NCBI GenBank assembly: GCA_958405195.1
Contig: CATYDM010000002.1
Location: 62,001 to 126,000 of the forward strand
Source: an uncultured Collinsella sp.
GTDB lineage: Bacteria > Actinomycetota > Coriobacteriia > Coriobacteriales > Coriobacteriaceae
Reading direction: 5' to 3'
Length of the DNA: 64,000 bases
In this document: in pieces, positions 1 through 7,214 of the stretch
Numbering within the stretch: position 1 is the stretch's first letter
How the letters are laid out: the number at the start of each line of letters is the position of its first letter
Program-made: the position numbers and the translations under genes
Notes under the pieces: generated by a model
Told to the model about the DNA's origin: nothing
What the model saw: the letters and a program-made list of their open reading frames with translations, nothing else
Database searches by the model: none

Positions 1-1
1 C

Positions 2-1927
2 GACGAGTCAAAGACTATCAACGAGGGCGCGGTGCATCCTTGGGGCACGCTCATGTGGGATCTGATGAAGCAGGTGGCCGGCGAGATGGGCGTGCGCACC
101 GACGTGCCGTTTAACCAGCTCACGCCTCAAGAGCGCGACATCGTGTTTCATGGTCCGGCGGTTAAGAAGCACATTCTCTACGTCCCCAAAAACGGCGAGG
201 GCGCCACGCCGCTCGACTTTACCTATTACAACGCCGTCTATACCGTCGAGAATGCGCTCGCCAAGGTTAAGGACGACAAGGGCCTCAAACGCGTTGCGCG
301 CTTTTTGCGCGAGGGAGCATGCCGCGATTGCGGCGGCACGCGTCTCTCCGAGGCTGCGCGTCGGCCCCAGGTGTGCGGTATCAATCTGGCGCAGGCCGCG
401 GCCATGACGCTTGGTGATGCGGTTGAGTGGGTGCGCGGGGTGCCCTCATCCTTGCCGGCTGAGATGCAGCCCATGGCGACGGATATCTGCGATTCGTTTT
501 TGAGTGCGGCCCGTCGTCTGGTCGACCTGGGTCTCGATTACCTTTCGCTCGACCGCGCCGGTGCCACGCTCTCCACGGGCGAGCGTCAGCGCGTGCAGCT
601 CGCTCGCGTGGTACGCAACCGATCGACAGGTGTGCTTTATGTGCTGGACGAGCCTTCGATTGGCTTGCATCCTGCCAATGTCGACGGCCTGGTAGGCGTG
701 ATGCGCGACCTGGTGGGCGACGGCAACACCGTGGTTGTTGTCGACCACGACACACGCGTGCTGGCGGAAGCCGACTATCTGGTCGAGATGGGCCCCGTCG
801 CCGGAGCAGGCGGCGGTAATGTGATTGCCGCTGGCACGGTGGACGAGGTCGAGCAATCGCAGGGCAGCCGCATCGCCCCGTTTTTGCGCGCAGAGTCCAA
901 GCGCTTGCGTCCGCAGGTGACTGACGACGAAATGTTCGACCGGGGACATATCCGCATGGCAACCGATGCCATCCATACCGTCAAGCCGCTCGAAGTCGAT
1001 ATCCCGCGCGGCCGCCTTGTCGCGGTGACGGGCGTTTCGGGTTCGGGCAAGACGACGTTGGTGCTCGAGACGCTCATCCCGGCACTCAAGGCACAGGCAG
1101 CCGGCGAGCGCCTGCCAAAACACGTGCGTTGGGTCGATGCCGAGGGTATTGCCCGCGCAAACCTGATTGACGCTACGCCCATCGGCGCCAACGTGCGCTC
1201 GACGGTAGCGACTTATGCCGACATCCATGATGAGCTGCGCCGCGCCTTCGCCCGTACGCCCGAGGCCAAGGCAGCCGGCTACAAGGCGGGCGCCTTTAGC
1301 TACAACACCGGCGCCTTGCGCTGCCCTACGTGTGACGGCACGGGCTCGATATCGCTCGACGTGCAGTTTTTGCCCGACGTCGAGATCATCTGCCCAGCAT
1401 GCCGTGGTTCGCGCTACGCCGAGGCCGCCTCGCATATCCATCGCGAGGGCAAGGACGGGAGCTTGCTGACGTTGCCGCAGCTCATGGACATGAGTGTGGA
1501 CGAGGCCATTGACGCCACACTGGGACTCAAGAAGGTTCAGACGCGTTTGCAGACCTTGCACGACCTGGGCCTGGGTTATCTCACGCTTGGCGAGCCCACA
1601 CCGGCGCTTTCGGGCGGTGAGGCACAGCGCCTTAAGCTCGCGAGCGAGATGGGCCGCGTGCAGGATGATGCCGTATTCGTATTTGACGAGCCCACGATCG
1701 GCCTGCATCCGCTCGATGTTCAGGTGCTGTTGAACGTGTTTGACGGCCTCGTTGCCAAGGGCGCCACAGTTATCGTGATCGAACACGATCTCGACCTTAT
1801 CCGTAACGCCGATTACGTGATCGACATGGGCCCGGGCGGTGGCGATGCGGGCGGGCAAATCGTCTGCGCCGGCACGCCGAGCGACATCGCGGCTTGCTCC
1901 AAGAGCATTACCGGTCGCTACCTATAG
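2..1927 (+). CDS. UvrA-type excinuclease ABC subunit A, 5'-partial
   Basis: Probable DNA-damage-recognition ABC ATPase of the UvrA family. The frame is open to the first base, so the N-terminus, including the first Walker A, lies outside the window. Two ABC halves are visible: signature LSTGERQRV (about nt 570) with the Walker B-like VLDEPSIGLHP, then a second Walker A GVSGSGKTT (about nt 1030), a CPTC...CPAC zinc module (about nt 1320-1410), signature LSGGEAQRL (about nt 1608) and VFDEPTIGLHP. The visible part is 641 residues. The spacing between the halves looks shorter than in housekeeping UvrA, so it may be a UvrA2-like paralogue of the kind linked to drug tolerance; that is inference. 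The stop lies 2 bases before a palindromic repeat at 1930-1962. Confidence 0.9.
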   Translation, partial: DESKTINEGAVHPWGTLMWDLMKQVAGEMGVRTDVPFNQLTPQERDIVFHGPAVKKHILYVPKNGEGATPLDFTYYNAVYTVENALAKVKDDKGLKRVARFLREGACRDCGGTRLSEAARRPQVCGINLAQAAAMTLGDAVEWVRGVPSSLPAEMQPMATDICDSFLSAARRLVDLGLDYLSLDRAGATLSTGERQRVQLARVVRNRSTGVLYVLDEPSIGLHPANVDGLVGVMRDLVGDGNTVVVVDHDTRVLAEADYLVEMGPVAGAGGGNVIAAGTVDEVEQSQGSRIAPFLRAESKRLRPQVTDDEMFDRGHIRMATDAIHTVKPLEVDIPRGRLVAVTGVSGSGKTTLVLETLIPALKAQAAGERLPKHVRWVDAEGIARANLIDATPIGANVRSTVATYADIHDELRRAFARTPEAKAAGYKAGAFSYNTGALRCPTCDGTGSISLDVQFLPDVEIICPACRGSRYAEAASHIHREGKDGSLLTLPQLMDMSVDEAIDATLGLKKVQTRLQTLHDLGLGYLTLGEPTPALSGGEAQRLKLASEMGRVQDDAVFVFDEPTIGLHPLDVQVLLNVFDGLVAKGATVIVIEHDLDLIRNADYVIDMGPGGGDAGGQIVCAGTPSDIAACSKSITGRYL

Positions 1928-1929
1928 GC

Positions 1930-1962
1930 AATGTGACAAAGGGACTGCCTCTTTGTCACATT
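1930..1962. repeat. Family A palindromic element, copy 1
   Basis: Perfect 12-bp arms, aatgtgacaaag (1930-1941) and ctttgtcacatt (1951-1962), around a 9-base centre containing GGACTGCC. It lies between the convergent 3' ends of the UvrA-type gene and the ATPase gene, so it could end transcription from both sides, though no strong T-run follows. It has the same arms as copy 2 at 3186-3220. Confidence 0.8.
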
Positions 1963-1967
1963 GATTT

Positions 1968-3068
1968 CTATTTCACGCATTGAGCCGCGAGATAGTCGCG
2001 GAAGAATGGCAATTCAAATGCGACGAGCCCTCGTCCTCGTTCTCCGATGATGCCGGCATCTATCATGCGGCGTCGGTAGCGGGAGACCTGCTGCGGCGAA
2101 CGCTTAAGGCGCTCGATAAGGTCGGCGGTGGTGGACTCTTCTTCGTCATCGAGCATGGCGATGAGGAATCGCTTGTCCTCTGCAGTGAGTTCCCGATAGG
2201 TTGCCGCGAGGATTCGGTCGTCCATCTCGTCGCGCGCGATTTTGATTCCCAGGTCAAAGTCGCGTGACGAGATTTCCTTCGAATCGCTTGTAAGATCCCA
2301 GGCACGGTAGCCTACGAGTTGCAATAGGAAGGGAAAACCAGAGATCGAGCGAACGGCCCTATCGATTCCCTCAGCATCTGCCAGGCGATCGTTTTCCTGG
2401 ATTGTGCGAATCAAGGCCTCGCGTACGTCATAGTCGGCAATGCGACCCAGATGATATTGTTGGGCGCGGCGAAGGAACGAGACCGTCTTGTGGTTCAGTA
2501 GTGTCGATACGTTGTTGGGAAGTCCCGCCATGAGCAGGGCGACGCGTTTCCCATCGGTCACAAAGTGCTGATACGTTGCTGCGAGCTGAATCATCTCGTC
2601 GAGTGTCGGGTCCACCTCGTCAACCGTGACGAGCAGACCGGTGCCCGCCTCGTTGAGCTGGTCGATGATGTCGCTCATGCGATAACGCCAGGTTGAGGCA
2701 TCGTGAACGCGATTGACCTCGATGCTGCCGAGCGGTGCAATTCCGAGACCGGTGACTTCGAAGTGGTTGGACGATTCGATGAGATGGGCTGCGGCGCGTT
2801 TCGTCCCGAACTCGATTTCCTCAAGCATTCCCGGGAGCGCGGTCGTCTTTACGGCTATCCAGCCGTGGGATTCCGCCCTTGTCGCGAGCGACGACATGAG
2901 AGCGGTTTTACCGGTTCCACGCGCGCCTGAGAAGATCGAGGTCAATTCTGGGCGCCTGCGCTGGCTCAAGAAGGCACGGTCCAAATCCCGAATAATCTGT
3001 TGTCTGCCAGCGAGATGGGCAGGAACCTCACCAAAACTGGGGGTAAACGGGTTCTCGAGATATTTCAC
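1968..3068 (-). CDS. P-loop ATPase with C-terminal winged helix (Orc1/Cdc6-like AAA)
   Basis: A 366-residue ATPase of unknown target. It has Walker A GARGTGKTA (residues 48-56), Walker B LLVTVDE (145-151), a sensor-like LLMAGLP segment and a C-terminal winged-helix region (about 290-366) with RSPQQVSRYRRRMIDAGII, a typical recognition helix. Such single-chain ATPase plus wHTH proteins are seen in actinobacterial and archaeal genomes as accessory ATPases related to Orc1/Cdc6 or STAND NTPases; the role here is not known. It stands alone on the minus strand, convergent with the UvrA-type gene. The start codon is about 30 bases downstream of an AT-rich stretch (3090-3125), the likely promoter. 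Family assignment is fair; function is unassigned. Confidence 0.8.
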   Translation of the reverse strand: MKYLENPFTPSFGEVPAHLAGRQQIIRDLDRAFLSQRRRPELTSIFSGARGTGKTALMSSLATRAESHGWIAVKTTALPGMLEEIEFGTKRAAAHLIESSNHFEVTGLGIAPLGSIEVNRVHDASTWRYRMSDIIDQLNEAGTGLLVTVDEVDPTLDEMIQLAATYQHFVTDGKRVALLMAGLPNNVSTLLNHKTVSFLRRAQQYHLGRIADYDVREALIRTIQENDRLADAEGIDRAVRSISGFPFLLQLVGYRAWDLTSDSKEISSRDFDLGIKIARDEMDDRILAATYRELTAEDKRFLIAMLDDEEESTTADLIERLKRSPQQVSRYRRRMIDAGIIGERGRGLVAFELPFFRDYLAAQCVK

Positions 3069-3185
3069 AAGGCTCCCCTTTCACACCGCCATTTAACTTC
3101 ATTTTACTTTAGTTAATTCTGATTAAAAGTGAGGGCTCTTTATCTAGAGCATCGATTAGGCGTGTGTGCCATCGGCGTGGTGCTT

Positions 3186-3220
3186 GAATGTGACAAAGGG
3201 ACAGTCCCTTTGTCACATTC
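3186..3220. repeat. Family A palindromic element, copy 2
   Basis: Near-perfect palindrome with 17-bp arms, gaatgtgacaaagggac (3186-3202) and its reverse complement (3204-3220), around a single A. The TGA stop codon of trmL (minus strand, 3213-3215) lies inside the right arm, so the element directly forms the gene's 3' end. Confidence 0.9.
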
Positions 3221-3812
3221 CCGGAAAGCCTGTTTGGCGCAGGGCTTCGTAGAGGACGATGGCGGCGCTGTTGGAGAGGTTGAGTGCGCTGATGCGGTAG
3301 TCGTCCGGGTTGACGAAGTTGCCGCAGATGTCCTGTTGAAGGATAGCCTCGTGGCTGTCCTCGGTATGTCCGAGCGATTCCTCGTGGGCTTCCCAAGCCT
3401 CGGCGTTATCGAGTGAGTCGCAATCGCGCAGCATCGGGATGCGCTCGCAGCGCTCGGGCGCCGCGGCGAGCAGTGGCTCGGGAATGCCCGAGCTCTCGCT
3501 GCCAAAGACCAAGTAGTCGCCGTCGTGGTAGGTACTCTGCGCATAGGTGCGGCGTGCCTTTTTGGTCAGCAGATGTAGGCGCTCGTCGGCAGGGGAGAGA
3601 CCGTTGCGTGCAAGGAAATCCTCCCAGCCGGCATAGGTCGTCACGTCCAAGTTTTGCCAGTAGCCCAGGCCGGCGCGACGCACCGTCTTGTCGTCGAGTG
3701 AAAACCCCAGCGGCTCCACCAGATGCAGGCGGGCGCCGGTGACCACGCAGGTGCGGCCGATATTGCCCGTATTGGCGGGAATCTCGGGCGCATACAGCAC
3801 AATGTTGAACAT
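3213..3812 (-). CDS. trmL: tRNA (cytidine/uridine-34 2'-O)-methyltransferase
   Basis: SPOUT-class methyltransferase predicted to 2'-O-methylate the wobble base of tRNA-Leu isoacceptors using SAM. At 199 residues it is slightly longer than typical TrmL (about 155-160) because of an inserted acidic segment (EAWEAHEESLGHTEDSHEAI) around residues 130-150. Family motifs are present: EIPANTGNIGRTC near the N-terminus, FGSESSGIPE, and the C-terminal SLNLSNSAAIVLYEALRQ that forms the trefoil-knot SAM site. The start at 3812 has a good AAGGAG-type site; an upstream in-frame ATG at 3854 has none and overlaps the terminator at 3836-3868. The stop lies inside the palindromic repeat at 3186-3220. Confidence 0.93.
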   Translation of the reverse strand: MFNIVLYAPEIPANTGNIGRTCVVTGARLHLVEPLGFSLDDKTVRRAGLGYWQNLDVTTYAGWEDFLARNGLSPADERLHLLTKKARRTYAQSTYHDGDYLVFGSESSGIPEPLLAAAPERCERIPMLRDCDSLDNAEAWEAHEESLGHTEDSHEAILQQDICGNFVNPDDYRISALNLSNSAAIVLYEALRQTGFPGM

Positions 3813-3835
3813 GAATCTCCTTGGCTCAGAACGAA

Positions 3836-3868
3836 AAACCACCACGAAGGGCACCTCCGTGGTGGTTT
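3836..3868. terminator. Hairpin terminator after the COG0523 GTPase gene
   Basis: 11-bp perfect arms, aaaccaccacg (3836-3846) and cgtggtggttt (3858-3868), with an 11-base loop and A/T-rich ends. It lies between the 3' end of the GTPase gene at 3907 and the trmL start at 3812, in the right place to end GTPase transcription on the minus strand. Confidence 0.75.
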
Positions 3869-3906
3869 GGCGGTTACGTAGGCGGAAAATGTCCGCTTGG
3901 ATAAAC

Positions 3907-5037
3907 CTAGGCGCGGTGCCAGTCGGTCAGGCAGGCATCGAGGGAGGCGATGAGTGCATCCTTGTCCATGTGACGGCCGATGATGCACAGGCTCGTCATG
4001 CGGTCGCCCGTCTCGTCGTCCCAAATCTGCATGATCTCGGGGTTCTCGTCGATAATCTTCTGCTTCTCGCCCTCGGGCGCCGAATCGACAAACAGACCGT
4101 TCTCCATCAGGCGCATCTGGTGGCCGGCCTGCTCAAACATGTAGCACATGTCCGGATTGCCGGTCTGCCACAGCGGACCCTTGACGCGGATGACCTCGTC
4201 GGGCCACTCCTGCTCAACAAAATCGGTGAACTTCTGCAGGTCAAACGGCTTGCGACGCGAGTACACAAAGGTCTCGATGTCGTACTCGAGCACCTCGGGG
4301 TCGTCGTGCTCCTCGGGATGCTCCATGGCCTCGATCCAGGCGGCGGAGTTGTAGGCGCGCATAAAGTCGAAGCGGTCGGTGTCGAGCAGCTCCTCCATAG
4401 GAACCTCGCCGTTTTGAGCCTCGACAATCACAGCGTCCTTCTGCAGGCTGCGCACGATGGCCTTGAGCTCGGCGATCTGCTCAGGGCTCACGGTATCGGT
4501 CTTGTTGAGGATCAGCGTGGAGCAGAACTCGATCTGCTGGATGAGCAGGCTCTCGATGTCGTCCTCGTCGATATCCTCTGCCAGCAGGTCGCGACCGCCG
4601 TTGAACTCGTCGTACATGCGGGCGCAGTCGACCACGGCCACGATGTTGTCGAGCGCGAGCTTGGGCTCGCCGCCCACCTTGGCCTCGTCGCAGAAGCTCG
4701 AGATGGTGTAGGCGATGGGGATGGGCTCGCAAATACCCGATGCCTCGATGATGATGTAGTCGAAGTCGCCCGAATCGGCGATGTCCTGCAGCTGGTTGGC
4801 AAGGTCGTCCGAAAGCGTGCAGCAGATGCAGCCGTTGGTGAGCGGGATGAGGTCATCGGTTTCGGAAAGACCGCCGTCGGCGATAAGGCTGGCGTCGACG
4901 TTGATCTCGCCGATATCGTTGACGATCACGGCGGCGCGGATGCCGCCGTCGTTAGCGAGGATGTGGTTGAGCAGCGTGGTCTTACCGGCACCGAGGTATC
5001 CGGTAAGCATGATGATCTTCACGGGTTTGTTGGGCAT
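3907..5037 (-). CDS. CobW/COG0523-family metal-chaperone GTPase
   Basis: Predicted GTP-dependent metallochaperone or metal-homeostasis protein (CobW/YjiA/ZNG1 group). P-loop GYLGAGKTT (residues 13-21), the family-defining CxCC in TNGCICCTL, a G3-like segment around IIIEASGICEP, and the guanine-specificity motif LNKTD are all visible, followed by a CobW C-terminal domain with the acidic/His run EHPEEHDDPE that may bind metal. It is 376 residues from the ATG at 5037, which has an AGGAGG site; an in-frame ATG seven codons upstream lacks one. The metal cannot be told from sequence; no Zur/Fur box or partner importer is adjacent. Confidence 0.9.
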   Translation of the reverse strand: MPNKPVKIIMLTGYLGAGKTTLLNHILANDGGIRAAVIVNDIGEINVDASLIADGGLSETDDLIPLTNGCICCTLSDDLANQLQDIADSGDFDYIIIEASGICEPIPIAYTISSFCDEAKVGGEPKLALDNIVAVVDCARMYDEFNGGRDLLAEDIDEDDIESLLIQQIEFCSTLILNKTDTVSPEQIAELKAIVRSLQKDAVIVEAQNGEVPMEELLDTDRFDFMRAYNSAAWIEAMEHPEEHDDPEVLEYDIETFVYSRRKPFDLQKFTDFVEQEWPDEVIRVKGPLWQTGNPDMCYMFEQAGHQMRLMENGLFVDSAPEGEKQKIIDENPEIMQIWDDETGDRMTSLCIIGRHMDKDALIASLDACLTDWHRA

Positions 5038-5123
5038 GTGCCCTCCTTTGTTAGACATGGCTTACAGTTGAATCTTATGCCAAACGCCTGCTCTTATACC
5101 CACGCGCCGGCAAATAACACAAG

Positions 5124-5465
5124 CTACTCCCAGGCTCCCCATACATCGGGGCAATAACCGACGGTGGCCTTTTTGCCGTTGCGCACGATGGGCTCGGCTA
5201 GAACCTGCTGGTTCTCGAGCAGCTTGTCGAAGCGCTGGCTGGGGGTGAGGTGCTGGATGAGCGCGAGCGTCTCCTCGTCCTTGGCCTTGGGGTTGAGCAG
5301 CTTGTCGATGCCGCCGACCGCCTGCATCACGCTCGTGAGCTCGCCTTTGCTCATCTCTTTTTCCTTAAGGTCGATAAACTGCACCTTAATGCGGCGCTCC
5401 TTAAAATAGCGCTGGGCCTTCTTGGTATCGAAGGACTTCTTGGTGCCGAAGATTTGAATATTCAT
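5124..5465 (-). CDS. ArsC/Spx-fold protein without the CxxC redox site
   Basis: A 113-residue protein of the arsenate reductase/Spx family (YffB-like). The N-terminal strand-turn reads IFGTKKSFDTKKAQRYFKER, where the family normally has a Cys-containing loop; here no Cys is present, so thiol arsenate-reductase chemistry is not expected. The region KLLNPKAKDEETLALIQHLT and the C-terminal VRNGKKATVGYCPDVW match the ArsC-family thioredoxin-like fold. A role in arsenic resistance should not be inferred. It stands alone on the minus strand, with a hairpin at 5474-5495 just upstream of its start. Confidence 0.85.
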   Translation of the reverse strand: MNIQIFGTKKSFDTKKAQRYFKERRIKVQFIDLKEKEMSKGELTSVMQAVGGIDKLLNPKAKDEETLALIQHLTPSQRFDKLLENQQVLAEPIVRNGKKATVGYCPDVWGAWE

Positions 5466-5473
5466 ATATTGTT

Positions 5474-5495
5474 CCGCCGTTCTAACGAACGGCGG
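5474..5495. repeat. Short perfect hairpin upstream of the ArsC-fold gene
   Basis: Arms ccgccgtt (5474-5481) and aacggcgg (5488-5495) with a 6-base loop. It abuts and slightly overlaps the outer arm of the family B element that starts at 5491. It could be part of that element or a terminator for the FMN reductase transcript. Confidence 0.55.
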
Positions 5496-5645
5496 TCACC
5501 TCGACGCTGCAAAGCCATCTGATGGGCAATCTGCCTTTCAATCGTCGGGCGCGGGCAAAAGCCCAGCGCCCTTCTCTTTCAAGGCACCTTGCCTCATCAG
5601 CTGACTTTTCGCTGACATTGACAGTACATCGAGGTGACCACCGCC
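5491..5645. repeat. Family B long nested inverted repeat, copy 1
   Basis: A 155-bp imperfect palindrome built of nested arms. The outer arms are ggcggtcacctcga (5491-5504) and tcgaggtgaccaccgcc (5629-5645); the middle arms are ctgatgggcaa (5519-5529) and ttgcctcatcag (5589-5600); the inner pairing is gggcgcgggc with gcccagcgccc. It shares the string CAATCGTCG and a CTTTC block in mirror positions with copy 2 at 22497-22605. It ends four bases before the FMN reductase stop codon, so it forms that gene's 3' untranslated region. Confidence 0.7.
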
Positions 5646-5649
5646 GGAC

Positions 5650-6273
5650 TTATCGAATGAAGTTGGTGCGCTCGCGATCGGCCTCGGGGGCTTCGATGCC
5701 GGCAGCCTTGCCTGCCTCGATGCAATGCAAGAGCCAGGCCATGTTCTTGCCGGTGTTTCGCATGGTGGCCAGACCCTCGGCATCCTGGGCAGCCTCGCCC
5801 GGCGCAGCGCCAAAGACGTTGTTCCAGTAGGTGGAGGCGACCACGGGCATCTGGTTGATGGTGAAGTACTTGTTGAGTACATCGAACGTGGTCGACGTGC
5901 CGCCGCGGCGGGCAACGGCGACAGAGGCGCCCGGCTTGTGCGCAAAGGCCTTGCTGCCAGCATAAAACGCGCGGTCGAGGGCCGAGAGGATGCGGCCGCT
6001 GGGGTGCGCGTAATAGACGGGCGAGCCAAAGACAAAGCCGTCTGCCTGCTCGGCGGCGGCAATGAGCTCGTTGACCACGTCGTCGTCAAAGGTGCAGCGG
6101 CAATCGAGCTTGCCACACTGACCACAGCCAATGCAGTCGCGAATGGGCTTGGCGCCCAGCTGGAACAACTCGGTATCGATACCCTCGGCATGCAATTGCT
6201 CGGCGACTTCGGCAAGCGCGCGAGCGGTGTTGCCGTTTGCCCTGGGGCTACCGTTGACTAAAAGAACCTTCAT
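5650..6273 (-). CDS. Flavodoxin-fold NAD(P)H-dependent FMN reductase
   Basis: A 207-residue flavoprotein of the NADPH-dependent FMN reductase/iron-sulfur flavoprotein group. The N-terminus MKVLLVNGSPRANGNTARAL is the classic FMN-phosphate loop, and GSPVYYAHPSGRILSALDR is the second flavin-contact region. A Cys-rich segment, CIGCGQCGKLDCRC (about residues 47-60), resembles the Fe-S or metal-binding insert of iron-sulfur flavoproteins. The start at 6273 follows a GGGAG site; an upstream in-frame ATG at 6381 would add 36 unlikely residues. The substrate (quinone, azo or nitro compound) cannot be inferred. It is monocistronic and ends at the family B repeat. Confidence 0.88.
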   Translation of the reverse strand: MKVLLVNGSPRANGNTARALAEVAEQLHAEGIDTELFQLGAKPIRDCIGCGQCGKLDCRCTFDDDVVNELIAAAEQADGFVFGSPVYYAHPSGRILSALDRAFYAGSKAFAHKPGASVAVARRGGTSTTFDVLNKYFTINQMPVVASTYWNNVFGAAPGEAAQDAEGLATMRNTGKNMAWLLHCIEAGKAAGIEAPEADRERTNFIR

Positions 6274-6607
6274 CACAAACTCCCTCTGCTGTCGATGACT
6301 TATGCAGAGGATTATCGCATGAGCGGGCGGATGGCGTGGGGCGCGATGCCGGCCCCGAGGGCCCACGGCAGGCTCGCTCACCAGGTACGTGCGGGATACG
6401 GCTCAGAGGATGTTGGAGTGCGGGGCCTCGTGCGAGCAGATTGTAAGGGGTCTGGGCGGGTCGCCCTCGATGGCGAGCTTTGAGGTCTTGGAAGGCGGGC
6501 TGCTGCGGAGGCTATGATTTATACTAAGGCGGTTGCTATCGAGTAATTCACACTTGGTTTGATTCGATTGTGAACGCGCAGCTAGGACGGAAAGCAAAGG
6601 AAGTTCT
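6274..6607. other. Intergenic region without a recognised gene
   Basis: 334 bases between divergent genes. No convincing open frame on either strand. The right third (from about 6510) becomes AT-richer and contains -10-like hexamers (tatgat, tatact at 6513-6525), plausible promoter material for the small membrane protein gene. I see no structured RNA. Confidence 0.4.
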
Positions 6608-6928
6608 ATGGAAACAGAGGATGCTGTCTGTTTGATAACTTCGATTGCCCTGATTCTTCTTTCAATTCAATACAGAAGAGGAAGATGGCTCAGCTCAATT
6701 GCTGGATATGATGTCACAAAAAGGGAGAGCGGGATTGATATGCGCCCTTACGCAAAGTTGATTTCTTCTGTGACGTTATGGATGGGGCTGCTGTTTTTCT
6801 TGTGGGCGGTAGAGGGCTGGGTACGCGATTGGAATACCAGTGTTTTTGAAGTTTTGGTTCTACTTCTGTTCAGCTTGGCCTCTTTGTCGTTCGTGCGGCT
6901 CGTTAGGTTTGTGTTTATGAGGCGATAG
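6608..6928 (+). CDS. Small membrane protein, DUF3784-like
   Basis: A 106-residue protein with three hydrophobic segments: about residues 6-22, 50-68 and 80-100. The stretch SSIAGYDVTKRESG after the first helix resembles the short loop of DUF3784-type proteins (IAGYNT-like), so I place it tentatively there; the biochemical role is unknown. An AAAGGAAG ribosome site precedes the ATG. Base composition of this gene and the next 150 bases is clearly more AT-rich than the flanking genes, suggesting recent acquisition or weak codon selection. Confidence 0.6.
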   Translation: METEDAVCLITSIALILLSIQYRRGRWLSSIAGYDVTKRESGIDMRPYAKLISSVTLWMGLLFFLWAVEGWVRDWNTSVFEVLVLLLFSLASLSFVRLVRFVFMRR

Positions 6929-6942
6929 CCAGCGGAAGCGGG

Positions 6943-7143
6943 ATGGACGACAAAATGGACCAATACAGCCAATTGTCAAAAGAATTTGATAGGGTTGGCT
7001 TAACAGATTTACTCGACGGCATATCTGTGGCGGGGGATAGGTTTTATGTTGTTGAGCACTTATTTGCATCGGGTAAAGGAAACCAAGAGTATCGAAAACG
7101 GTGCCCCCGGGCCCCGGGAGGGACTGCAGGGGTGTTCGGCTAA
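6943..7143 (+). CDS. Small ORF of unknown function, possibly a remnant
   Basis: 66 residues starting MDDKMDQYSQLSKEFD. The first 45 residues look protein-like (LTDLLDGISVAGDRFYVVEHLF), while the C-terminal 20 run into GC-rich sequence with the palindrome cccgggccccggg. This looks like the start of a formerly longer gene whose 3' part was replaced. It follows the DUF3784-like gene by 14 bases and has the same AT-rich composition. It may not be expressed. Confidence 0.3.
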   Translation: MDDKMDQYSQLSKEFDRVGLTDLLDGISVAGDRFYVVEHLFASGKGNQEYRKRCPRAPGGTAGVFG

Positions 7144-7214
7144 CTGTGGGTACGACCTATTTGCTCAATGTGTTCGCCTGAGATCGGAAAATAACCATCA
7201 TGCGCCCCACGACG

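Noticed and set aside
446..1858. 470-residue minus-strand open frame opposite the UvrA-type gene
   Set aside because: It is an antisense shadow: the plus strand has complete ABC motifs, and the minus frame shows no family pattern or ribosome site.
3688..5157. 489-residue plus-strand open frame over the COG0523 gene
   Set aside because: Antisense shadow caused by strong codon bias; the minus-strand product has P-loop, CxCC and LNKTD motifs.
5124..5465. Arsenate reductase function for the ArsC-fold gene
   Set aside because: No catalytic cysteine is present in the active-site loop.
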